From assembly GCA_017302455.1 (NCBI GenBank), contig JAFLDO010000011.1:39076-103075 (forward strand): a stretch of 64,000 nucleotides of DNA, in the 5' to 3' direction. The notes beneath the pieces are model-generated. The model had not been told where the DNA came from. It was given only the letters and a program-made list of their open reading frames with translations, and searched no databases. The translations under genes and the position numbers were made by a program. This document shows positions 54,257-64,000 of this stretch, piece after piece (the first letter of the stretch is position 1; each line of letters opens with the position of its first letter). This DNA comes from Accumulibacter sp. GTDB taxonomy: Bacteria; Pseudomonadota; Gammaproteobacteria; Burkholderiales; Rhodocyclaceae.

Positions 54257-55969
54257 ATGACGATGATGACCGGTGCGGAGATTGTAATCAGGTGCCTGCA
54301 GGAAGAAAAGGTCGAATATGTGTTCGGCTACCCCGGCGGAGCAGTTCTGCATATCTATGATGCGTTGTTCAAGCAGGATCAGGTCAAGCATGTGCTGGTT
54401 CGCCACGAACAGGCCGCCGTGCACGCAGCCGACGGCCTGGCACGGTCGACCCACAAGGTCGGCGTTGCTCTGGTCACCTCGGGCCCTGGCGCGACCAATG
54501 CCGTGACCGGCATCGCCACCGCCTACATGGATTCGATTCCCCTGGTGATCATCTCCGGGCAAGTGCCGAACGAGTACATCGGGCAGGATGCTTTCCAGGA
54601 ATGCGACACCGTCGGTATCACCCGGCCCTGCGTCAAGCACAACTTCCTGGTCAATGACGTGCGCAACTTGGCGGTGACGATCAAGAAAGCGTTCTATCTC
54701 GCCAACAGTGGTCGTCCCGGCCCGGTGGTGATCGACATTCCCAAGGACGTCACGGCCGCCAAGTGCAAGTTCGACTATCCGGAGACGATCCAGATGCGCT
54801 CCTACAACCCGGTCGTCAAGGGGCATCTGGGGCAAATCAAGAAGGCCGTGCACCTGCTCCTCGAGGCCAGGCGCCCGATGATCTACAGCGGCGGTGGCGT
54901 CATTCTCTCCAACGGAGCCGAGCAGTTGACCCGGCTCACCCGCCGTCTGGGTTTTCCGATTACCAACACCCTGATGGGCCTGGGTGCTTATCCCGCGACC
55001 GACCGGCAGTTCCTTGGTATGCCAGGAATGCACGGCACGGTCGAAGCCAACTTGGCCATGCAGCACTGTGATGTCCTTTTGGCCATCGGTGCCCGCTTCG
55101 ATGACCGGGTGATCGGCAATCCGCAGAACTTTTCCTCGATACCCCGCAAGATCATCCATGTCGACGTTGATCCCTCGTCGATCTCGAAGCGGGTCCAGGT
55201 CGACGTGCCAATTGTCGGCAATGTCCCGGACGTTCTCGACGAAATGCTCAAGCTGCTCGAAGCCGGCAATGCCAGTCCGGATGCGGCGGGGCTCGCCGAA
55301 TGGTGGCAGCAGATCGAGGAGTGGCGTGCCAAGCTGTGCATGAAATACCGCCGCAGGAAGAGCGTCATCATGCCGCAGTACGTGATGGAGAAACTCTACG
55401 AGGTGACTGGCGGCAACGCGATCGTGACCTCCGATGTCGGTCAGCACCAGATGTGGGCCGCGCAGTACTACAAGTTCGACCAGCCACGGCGCTGGCTCAA
55501 CTCGGGCGGTCTTGGCACCATGGGTGTCGGCCTGCCCTATGCGATTGGCGCGGCGCTTGCCCATCCGGAGACACAGGTCGTCTGCGTTACCGGCGAAGGT
55601 TCGATCCAGATGTGTATCCAGGAGCTTTCCACGGCCAAGCAGTTCCGCTTGCCGATCAAGATCATCAATCTCAACAACCGCTACCTTGGCATGGTCAGGC
55701 AGTGGCAGGAAATGTTCTACGGCAGTCGTTACTCGGAGTCGTACATGGATTCGCTTCCCGACTTCGTGAAACTGGCCGAGGCTTACGGCCACGTCGGCAT
55801 CCGCGTAGAGAAGCCGGAGGACGTCGAGGCCGCGCTGCACAAGGCGTTCGTCGATCACAAGGACGATCTCGTCTTCATGGATTTCATCACCGATCAGAAA
55901 GCGAATGTCTTTCCGATGGTGGCTGCCGGCAAAGGCCTTGCCGACATGATCCTGACTGAAGATCTGTAG
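54257..55969 (+). CDS. ilvI: Acetolactate synthase large subunit
   Basis: 570 residues from ATG 54257 (ATG 54263 also possible). Thiamine-diphosphate enzyme making acetolactate and acetohydroxybutyrate, first step to Val, Leu and Ile. Landmarks are VFGYPGGAVLHIYDAL, the catalytic Glu region RHEQAAVHAADG, the FAD-domain middle, and the TPP motif GEGSIQMCIQELSTAKQF with NNRYLGMVRQWQ. ilvH follows 12 bases later. Confidence 0.95.
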   Translation: MTMMTGAEIVIRCLQEEKVEYVFGYPGGAVLHIYDALFKQDQVKHVLVRHEQAAVHAADGLARSTHKVGVALVTSGPGATNAVTGIATAYMDSIPLVIISGQVPNEYIGQDAFQECDTVGITRPCVKHNFLVNDVRNLAVTIKKAFYLANSGRPGPVVIDIPKDVTAAKCKFDYPETIQMRSYNPVVKGHLGQIKKAVHLLLEARRPMIYSGGGVILSNGAEQLTRLTRRLGFPITNTLMGLGAYPATDRQFLGMPGMHGTVEANLAMQHCDVLLAIGARFDDRVIGNPQNFSSIPRKIIHVDVDPSSISKRVQVDVPIVGNVPDVLDEMLKLLEAGNASPDAAGLAEWWQQIEEWRAKLCMKYRRRKSVIMPQYVMEKLYEVTGGNAIVTSDVGQHQMWAAQYYKFDQPRRWLNSGGLGTMGVGLPYAIGAALAHPETQVVCVTGEGSIQMCIQELSTAKQFRLPIKIINLNNRYLGMVRQWQEMFYGSRYSESYMDSLPDFVKLAEAYGHVGIRVEKPEDVEAALHKAFVDHKDDLVFMDFITDQKANVFPMVAAGKGLADMILTEDL

Positions 55970-55981
55970 GGGAAAGACAGC

Positions 55982-57519
<1,538 letters not shown>

Positions 57520-57594
57520 TCGATCCTGTGATTTGCGGCAGGCGGGGGGCAGCCGCTTCCTCCCCGCCTGATCCCGATTTCAGTCAAGAGCGCA

Positions 57595-58362
57595 ATGCCC
57601 GAAATCAAGCCTCGCAAGACCCTGTTCAACCCCGAGCTGCGGCGCCGAGGCATTTATGTCCTGCCGAACCTGTTTACCACGGCGGCGCTGTTCTGCGGTT
57701 TCTTTGCCATCGTCAAGGCGATGAGCGGCAGCTTCGAACAGGCGGCGGTGGCGATCTTCGTGGCCATGGTGCTGGATGGTCTCGATGGGCGAGTGGCACG
57801 CATGACGCGAACACAGAGCGCGTTCGGTGCGGAGTACGATTCGCTGTCCGACATGGTTTCGTTTGGCGTCGCTCCGGCGCTGGTCACCTACGCATGGGCG
57901 CTCAAGGACATGGGGCGACTGGGCTGGATAGCGGCTTTCATCTATTGCGCAGGCGCGGCCTTGCGTCTGGCGCGCTTCAATACGACGCTGGAAGTGATGG
58001 ACAGACGTTACTTCCAGGGCCTGCCGAGTCCGGCGGCAGCCGCTGTGGTTGCCGGTTTTCTCTGGGTGATGATCGACAAGAACGTCGAAGTTGAGGATGT
58101 GCGTTGGCTTGCCTGCGGCCTGGTGATTTTTGCCGGCATCTCGATGGTCACCAACATCCGTTTCTACAGCTTCAAGGATTTCAACCTGCGGCGCAGCGTT
58201 CCCTTCATGTTCGTCGTTGCCATCGCCTTGGGGTTTGCCGTGGTCTCGTACGAACCTCCGGTTGCCCTGTTTGGTCTTTTTGTCGCCTACGCTCTGTCCG
58301 GGTATATCCTGGCCTTGACGCGTACGATCCGGTCGAGGACCTCACCACCGCCAGCTGCGTAG
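57595..58362 (+). CDS. pssA: CDP-diacylglycerol-serine O-phosphatidyltransferase
   Basis: 255 residues with about eight membrane helices. Makes phosphatidylserine, precursor of phosphatidylethanolamine. The CDP-alcohol phosphatidyltransferase motif is complete, [10 protein letters not shown]8-G-x3-DSLSD near residue 61. The partner decarboxylase gene psd, usually adjacent in betaproteobacteria, is not in this gap. leuA follows. Confidence 0.93.
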   Translation: MPEIKPRKTLFNPELRRRGIYVLPNLFTTAALFCGFFAIVKAMSGSFEQAAVAIFVAMVLDGLDGRVARMTRTQSAFGAEYDSLSDMVSFGVAPALVTYAWALKDMGRLGWIAAFIYCAGAALRLARFNTTLEVMDRRYFQGLPSPAAAAVVAGFLWVMIDKNVEVEDVRWLACGLVIFAGISMVTNIRFYSFKDFNLRRSVPFMFVVAIALGFAVVSYEPPVALFGLFVAYALSGYILALTRTIRSRTSPPPAA

Positions 58363-58486
58363 CGGAAGAGTGGCGATGAGAGGGGTGGTCGGCAGGGAAT
58401 GCGCCGCGGGGTTGCGGCGTCTCGCTTGCTTGCCAAGTCAAAGCCGGCGCTACCGTTTGCTTACATGCTTTTTCCGGAGTCAGGAC

Positions 58487-60025
58487 ATGAAGGATCATCT
58501 GATAATCTTCGACACCACCTTGCGTGACGGCGAGCAAAGCCCGGGCGCGTCGATGACCAAGGAGGAAAAGTTGCGCGTTGCACGCCAGCTCGAGCGCATG
58601 CAGGTCGATGTCATCGAGGCGGGCTTTGCGGCAGCGTCGCCAGGCGATTTCGACGCTATCCGGTCGATTGCCAAGGCGATCAAGGGCTCGACCGTTTGCT
58701 CGCTGGCCCGCTCCAACGAGAACGACATTCGGCGAGCCGGCGAGGCGATTACCCCGGCGCCGCGTGGCCGGATTCATACGTTTATCGCCACCAGTCCGAT
58801 CCACATGGAGAAGAAGCTGCGCATGGCGCCCGATCAGGTCGTCGAGGCGGCAGTCCGGGCCGTGCGCTGGGCGCGTGAGTACACCGATGACGTCGAGTTT
58901 TCGGCCGAGGACGCGGTGCGTTCGGACGTCGATTTCCTGTGCCGTGTTTTCGGGGCGGTCATCGAGGCAGGGGCGACAACCATCAACGTTCCCGATACCG
59001 TTGGCTACAGCGTTCCATCGGTATGGGGCGAACTGATCCGCACACTGATTGCGCGCGTCCCGGGCGCTGGCCAGGTGGTATGGTCCACCCACTGCCACAA
59101 CGATCTGGGCATGGCAGTCGCCAATTCTCTTTCCGCAGTACTCGCTGGCGCGCGACAGGTCGAATGCACCATCAACGGCCTGGGTGAGCGCGCAGGCAAC
59201 GCATCGCTCGAAGAAGTGGTCATGGCGGTGAGGACCCGCAGCGACATCTTTCCGGTCCAGACGCGCATCGATGCGACGCAGATCGTACCGGCTTCCAAGC
59301 TGGTTTCGCAAATCACCGGTTACCCGGTTCAGCCTAACAAGGCCGTGGTTGGCGCAAACGCTTTTGCGCATGAATCCGGGATTCATCAGGACGGCGTCCT
59401 CAAGCACCGTGAAACCTACGAGATCATGCGCGCCGAAGACGTTGGCTGGGCGCAGAACAAACTGGTACTCGGCAAGCATTCGGGGCGCAATGCCTTCAAG
59501 TCGCGGCTGTCGGCGTTGGGCATCGTGCTCGAGAGCGAAGAGTCGCTGAATGCCGCGTTTGCCCGCTTCAAGGAACTGGCTGACAAGAAGCACGAAATTT
59601 TCGACGAAGACCTGCAGGCGCTGGTTTCGGACGAAGAGATTGCTCCGGCCAATGAGTACTACAAGCTGGTCTATTCGCACGTTTGTTCGGAGACCGGCGA
59701 GACGCCGGCTGCCAATGTCACGCTGACGGCTGGCGGCGTCGAGAAGTCTGCATCGGGGATTGGTAGTGGCCCGGTGGACGCAACTTTCAAGGCCATCGAA
59801 TGCATCGCCGAAAGCGGCGCGCAGTTGCTTCTCTACTCGGTCAATGCCATCACCACGGGCACCGACGCGCAAGGAGAGGTAACGGTGCGTCTGGCGAGAG
59901 GCGGTCGCATCGTCAATGGCAACGGTGCCGATACCGATATCGTGATTGCCTCGGCGAAGGCCTATCTCAATGCCTTGAACAAGTTGCAGTTTCCCGACCG
60001 TGTCGACCCACAGGGTGACGTTTGA
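58487..60025 (+). CDS. leuA: 2-Isopropylmalate synthase
   Basis: 512 residues from the ATG giving [20 protein letters not shown], with GGAG upstream; a longer frame from 58370 is not conserved. First committed step of leucine synthesis. TIM barrel with metal-binding HCHNDLG near residue 203 and the leucine-binding C-terminal LeuA dimer domain (about 390-505). Divides from pssA by 124 bases. Confidence 0.96.
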   Translation: MKDHLIIFDTTLRDGEQSPGASMTKEEKLRVARQLERMQVDVIEAGFAAASPGDFDAIRSIAKAIKGSTVCSLARSNENDIRRAGEAITPAPRGRIHTFIATSPIHMEKKLRMAPDQVVEAAVRAVRWAREYTDDVEFSAEDAVRSDVDFLCRVFGAVIEAGATTINVPDTVGYSVPSVWGELIRTLIARVPGAGQVVWSTHCHNDLGMAVANSLSAVLAGARQVECTINGLGERAGNASLEEVVMAVRTRSDIFPVQTRIDATQIVPASKLVSQITGYPVQPNKAVVGANAFAHESGIHQDGVLKHRETYEIMRAEDVGWAQNKLVLGKHSGRNAFKSRLSALGIVLESEESLNAAFARFKELADKKHEIFDEDLQALVSDEEIAPANEYYKLVYSHVCSETGETPAANVTLTAGGVEKSASGIGSGPVDATFKAIECIAESGAQLLLYSVNAITTGTDAQGEVTVRLARGGRIVNGNGADTDIVIASAKAYLNALNKLQFPDRVDPQGDV

Positions 60026-60073
60026 CGCGAATCCGCTGCGAATGCCGGGGCGACGGTTGGTCGTTCTCCTGGA

Positions 60074-61029
<956 letters not shown>

Positions 61030-61031
61030 TC

Positions 61032-61874
61032 ATGGCCGCTGAACGTTTTCCCTGGCGTCGTTTCGTCCTGCGCGTTGCGCGTCGTTTCGTCGAGGAGAAT
61101 TTTGACCAGATCAGTGCCAGTCTCGCCTTCACTACGCTTCTCTCGCTGGTGCCACTGGTTGCCGTAATTCTCAGCATAGTCGCTCTCGTCCCATTCTTTC
61201 CGAGCATGCTCGATCAATTGGCGCAGTTTCTGGCCCGCAGCCTCCTGCCCGAGCGCAGTGCCGGAATGATCATCGACTACGTGCTGCAGTTTTCCCATCA
61301 GGCAGTGAATGTCACTGCGGTCGGGTCGATCGCGCTGGTGGCGACGGCTCTGCTGTTGTTGCTGACCATCGAGCGGGTCTTCAACCACGTTTGGTCGGTC
61401 ACCGAAACGCGTCCATGGTGGCACCGACTGCGGCTCTTTGCGGGCTTGATTGCCTTATGGCCGCTGGTGATCGGCGGTGTGTTGCTGGCCACGTCCTATG
61501 CGGTCACCACCTCGCTTGGCTGGCTGGACGAACCGCCGTGGCTGCGGCGCCTGCTGTTCAAGGCGCTCGGACTGATGGTTGCCAGTCTGTTTCTTGGTGG
61601 GCTCTACCATGCGCTGCCCAACACTCGGGTGGCGCCGCGCGACGCGGCGTGCGCGGGCCTCGTGGCGGCGCTCGGCTTCCTCCTGATGCAGAAGGCCTTC
61701 GAGCTGTACCTCTCCAATTTTCCCTCGTACGCCGCCGTGTACGGCGCTTTTGCCACCCTGCCGCTGTTCCTTCTCTGGCTCTATCTGTCCTGGGCCGTAG
61801 TCCTCATGGGGGCTCTCGTTGCGGCGACACTCCCTGAGTTCAGGGCGGAACGAGAAAGCATTTCGCCGGCCTAG
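61032..61874 (+). CDS. YihY/BrkB family membrane protein
   Basis: 280 residues with six hydrophobic segments. The family start RRFVEENFDQISASLAFTTLLSLVPLVAVILS and the middle NHVWSVTETRPWW are clear. Formerly mis-called ribonuclease BN; the actual role is not settled. A longer upstream frame from 60927 overlaps wrbA and is rejected. Its stop overlaps the next gene by four bases tail to tail. Confidence 0.88.
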   Translation: MAAERFPWRRFVLRVARRFVEENFDQISASLAFTTLLSLVPLVAVILSIVALVPFFPSMLDQLAQFLARSLLPERSAGMIIDYVLQFSHQAVNVTAVGSIALVATALLLLLTIERVFNHVWSVTETRPWWHRLRLFAGLIALWPLVIGGVLLATSYAVTTSLGWLDEPPWLRRLLFKALGLMVASLFLGGLYHALPNTRVAPRDAACAGLVAALGFLLMQKAFELYLSNFPSYAAVYGAFATLPLFLLWLYLSWAVVLMGALVAATLPEFRAERESISPA

Positions 61875-63397
61875 AAGGGATTTTCGTCAGGTTCGATCGA
61901 CAGGATGTCGACGCTGCCGGTCTGCTCGTCAACGTTGGTGCGCTTGACTTCGCGGACGACGAGATTGCCTTTCTCGATCACCAGAATCAGCTTCTGACGC
62001 TGCTTCGGCAAGGCGCCCGACGCGACGACCAGTAACTGGCTGGATCGCAGCAACGGTATTTCGGGCAGGATGAGGACTCGCAGGTGCTGGGTTCCCAGGG
62101 CATCAGACGGCTGCGCGAGGATAGCGGGAACAGCTCTTGGCGCGAGGATCTGGAGCCCCAACTCAAGATGTTCGGGGTTCTCCGATACCGCCCAGCGGAC
62201 CAGACAGATCTGCCAATTCTGCTCTCCGCCCGTACGAACTGCGGCAATGTCACCGACCGACAATGCCCCGGTCTTGCCGGAGACGTGCATTACGGCGTAA
62301 CCGTCGGGGCTTTCGTTGGTAATCATCCAGGTAGACAATTCCAGATCGGCCGCCTCTCCTGTCTGGCAGAGTTGCCAGAGGCCGTCGATGCCGGAACTCA
62401 GGATCGTGCGGTGATTCTGCCGGCGGCGCTGGAAGCGTCTCTTGCCAGAATCGCTCCAGCGGCCCGCCAGGCGGCGAAGGACGCCGAGTCCGGCCGGCGT
62501 GCCCGCGAAATCAGGCAAACCGATAGCTTGTGCCGGTGTTCCGTCATCAAGTTTTGCAATCTGTGTCTTTAGCAGCGCAGTGAGGCGGGCGCAGGACAGG
62601 CCGTCCAGAGCGACGGTCGGCGGGGCGAGCCGACGCGAACAGGAGATGGCGGGTAGATCGCGCTGCGGGTCGATCCAGAAAGTGCCAGGCTGGACCGCGG
62701 CGGCGGCGGCAATCGGTTCAATCTCGTCGGCAAAGCGGTCGAAGTAGGCAGCAAGGAACAGGACTTCCCGCGCCGTCAGTGAGGCGGGCTGGGCGCAGCC
62801 GAGCAGGACAGCCGCATGGTAGAGGTGCTGAGGGCTGCTGGCGGCACCTTCCGGAACGAGGGTGTGCAGCTTCTGTGCGCGCGCCACCGCAAAGGTCTGA
62901 TGCAACTGTTGCCAGGTGCCGCTGCGCGCGGGGGCGGCGATCATATGGCCGATCAGCAACTGCCGAGCGAGCGCGTTCAGGCTTCGCCAGACTGCCAGAT
63001 CGAGCGTCGTCATGCGCTCAATCGGATCAACCCGATCGACGCCGACCCCATTCGGCAGCACAAGGGTCTCGTCCGCGAGCATCTGCAGCAGATCCAGAAC
63101 GCTGCGGACGACTCGTCGCGCCTTTGCCGGCACGGGCAAGGTCAGGTCGGTCAGCGAGGGCAGCAGGTCGTCAATGACTGAGCAACTACGCCTGTACAAG
63201 CCATCGAGAGCGCGGGCTCTCTGTTGCGGTGTTCCGCCGACGTCACGCCAGGCCTTGAGATTGGCTCGCAGCGACGGGAGTTCATCGGCGGGGTGCGGCG
63301 CAGGTGGTTCCGCCAGCCATTGCAGTATGGTTCGGATGCCCGAGTGCTTGGCAAGGTTGTCAGCGGTGCCGGTGGCGTTGAAAGTGGTGTTGGTCAT
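61871..63397 (-). CDS. Unknown protein with PilZ-like C-terminal segment
   Basis: 508 residues from ATG 63397 (ATG 63412 adds five). The N-terminal two thirds is helical without recognised domain. The region about 350-450 (STWMITNESPDGYAVMHVSG, then GDIAAVRT and ICLVRWAVSENPEHLELGLQIL) has the beta-barrel layout seen in PilZ-type proteins, but I do not see the RxxxR c-di-GMP box intact. No signal peptide. Similar proteins occur in Rhodocyclales as hypotheticals. Confidence 0.75.
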   Translation of the reverse strand: MTNTTFNATGTADNLAKHSGIRTILQWLAEPPAPHPADELPSLRANLKAWRDVGGTPQQRARALDGLYRRSCSVIDDLLPSLTDLTLPVPAKARRVVRSVLDLLQMLADETLVLPNGVGVDRVDPIERMTTLDLAVWRSLNALARQLLIGHMIAAPARSGTWQQLHQTFAVARAQKLHTLVPEGAASSPQHLYHAAVLLGCAQPASLTAREVLFLAAYFDRFADEIEPIAAAAAVQPGTFWIDPQRDLPAISCSRRLAPPTVALDGLSCARLTALLKTQIAKLDDGTPAQAIGLPDFAGTPAGLGVLRRLAGRWSDSGKRRFQRRRQNHRTILSSGIDGLWQLCQTGEAADLELSTWMITNESPDGYAVMHVSGKTGALSVGDIAAVRTGGEQNWQICLVRWAVSENPEHLELGLQILAPRAVPAILAQPSDALGTQHLRVLILPEIPLLRSSQLLVVASGALPKQRQKLILVIEKGNLVVREVKRTNVDEQTGSVDILSIEPDENPF

Positions 63398-63412
63398 CAG
63401 GCTACCTGCCAA

Positions 63413-63919
63413 AGAGGTCTTGCGTCGTCAGACGGTCGGCATCTCCGCGCCCTGACCCGGCGGCGCACTGAGCGTGCGGCGTCAGATCGGGGCGGGCATC
63501 ATAAAATCAATATTTTGGCCTTTGGCTACCGTTTCCAGAATTATACCTTCGCGTTTGTTGGGGTGGCCAACTTCCTGTGGTAGCAGTCCGCCCGCTGGTG
63601 GAGTTCCTCCACGAACTCCGGCGGCGCAGAGCGATGCGAACATAGTATTTTCCAATTCAGGTATGAGCCTGAAGGAGCGACGGAGTGGGTGACGCGGTGA
63701 TGTGGGCTGAGGGGTTGAAAAGGGCAGTCTAACGGATTCCGCCGGGGGCGTTGAGATGATCCTGGCGGGTTGGTTTTGATCTTGGGTGTTAAGGGAATAT
63801 TTATTCCGGTTGTACGCTTTGCTGCCCGCAGGGCTTCCGGCGGGCAGATGGCGCAGCCATTCGTCCGTCTGTCAAGCGCAGCGCGGCAGGCTTTCGGCTG
63901 GCGTCGTCGCCGGTACGTG
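63413..63919. other. Non-coding or unassigned region
   Basis: About 500 bases between the long unknown gene and the truncated gene. It holds a small minus-strand open frame (63482-63643) and short inverted pairs such as GGAGTT/AACTCC around 63600. AT-rich patches near 63501-63515 and 63791-63810 might be promoter parts. I recognise no gene family. Confidence 0.4.
63482..63643 (-). CDS. Small open frame of 53 codons, doubtful
   Basis: ATG preceded by GGAAAATACT. Translation begins MFASLCAAGVRGGTPPAGG and ends MMPAPI. No family recognised. Balanced amino acid use gives it slight plausibility; it may be chance. Confidence 0.15.
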   Translation of the reverse strand: MFASLCAAGVRGGTPPAGGLLPQEVGHPNKREGIILETVAKGQNIDFMMPAPI

Positions 63920-64000
63920 TCAGGCTCGGCGCTTGGGTTTGACGAAGCCGGCAAAGAGTTCGCGCTTGGCGGATTGCATGGCCTGGGCGGCCGCCAGATC
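63920..64000 (-). CDS. 3' end of a gene running out of the window
   Basis: The last 26 codons and TGA of a minus-strand frame whose start lies beyond the window. The visible tail is Ala/Lys-rich with FAGFVKPKRRA at the end. Too short to name the product. Confidence 0.6.
   Translation of the reverse strand, partial: DLAAAQAMQSAKRELFAGFVKPKRRA

Noticed and set aside
58205..59872. Long minus-strand open frame opposite leuA
   Set aside because: Antisense shadow of leuA and pssA, no family features.
63541..63954. 137-codon minus-strand frame at the window end
   Set aside because: Composition is Pro/Arg-rich and irregular, no family is seen, and it overlaps the 3' end of the truncated gene at 63920.

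Overview
The window looks like chromosomal core DNA from a high-GC betaproteobacterium. Gene order (dapF-DUF484-xerC, pilB-pilC-pilD, DUF502-aspS-nudB, DUF2244-ctaC-ctaD-ctaG-ctaE-SURF1-ctaB, accB-accC-prmA, pepA-holC-valS, lptF-lptG, ilvI-ilvH-ilvC-pssA-leuA) and protein style fit Rhodocyclales, perhaps near Candidatus Accumulibacter. That placement is an inference. No insertion sequence, prophage, CRISPR array, rRNA or tRNA was seen.

Layout. 1-6.8 kb: 3' end of gltB, gltD, then glmU and glmS (glutamate and UDP-GlcNAc supply). 7-9.9 kb: acetyltransferase, dapF, DUF484, xerC in a tight operon. 10.3-14.2 kb: type IV pilus motor, platform and prepilin peptidase. 14.3-18.4 kb: FmdB-like protein, DUF502, aspS, a secreted RNase Sa/barnase-type ribonuclease with its barstar inhibitor, and nudB. 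18.3-20.6 kb, minus strand: a bufferin-type RiPP metallophore locus (six-Cys precursor, MNIO/DUF692 enzyme, DUF2063 partner) followed by a Cys-rich CWC protein. 20.7-21.7 kb: rpoH behind a near-perfect CIRCE element. 21.9-29.4 kb: DUF2244 and a cytochrome c oxidase structural and assembly cluster. 29.4-32 kb: mpl, an unknown gene and a TlpA-like thioredoxin. 32-36 kb: an aroQ-like remnant, accB, accC, prmA and a DUF3426 protein. 36-42.5 kb: PfkB kinase, MliC-like lipoprotein, apaH, galE, an H-NS protein, moaC and bepA. 42.5-50 kb: tusA-like gene, fused pabB-pabC, and the minus-strand pepA-holC-unknown-valS operon. 50-54 kb: lptF, lptG, then the minus-strand sigma factor/DUF3619/DUF3106/RDD group. 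54-60 kb: branched-chain amino acid genes and pssA. 60-64 kb: DUF2069, wrbA, yihY-type gene, a long unknown protein and the 3' end of a truncated gene.

Most of the window is housekeeping: cell-envelope precursor supply, LPS export, respiration, amino acid synthesis and translation. The least ordinary parts are the bufferin-type locus with its CWC neighbour and ECF-like promoter, the CIRCE element on rpoH, the RNase/barstar pair set between aspS and nudB, the decayed aroQ before accB, and a sigma factor whose conserved N-terminus has no ATG, GTG or TTG start. Several genes appear to use rare starts (TTG for ctaC, bepA and holC; GTG for pepA and DUF2069), so start positions given here rest on ribosome binding sites and family alignment from memory, not on computed alignments.
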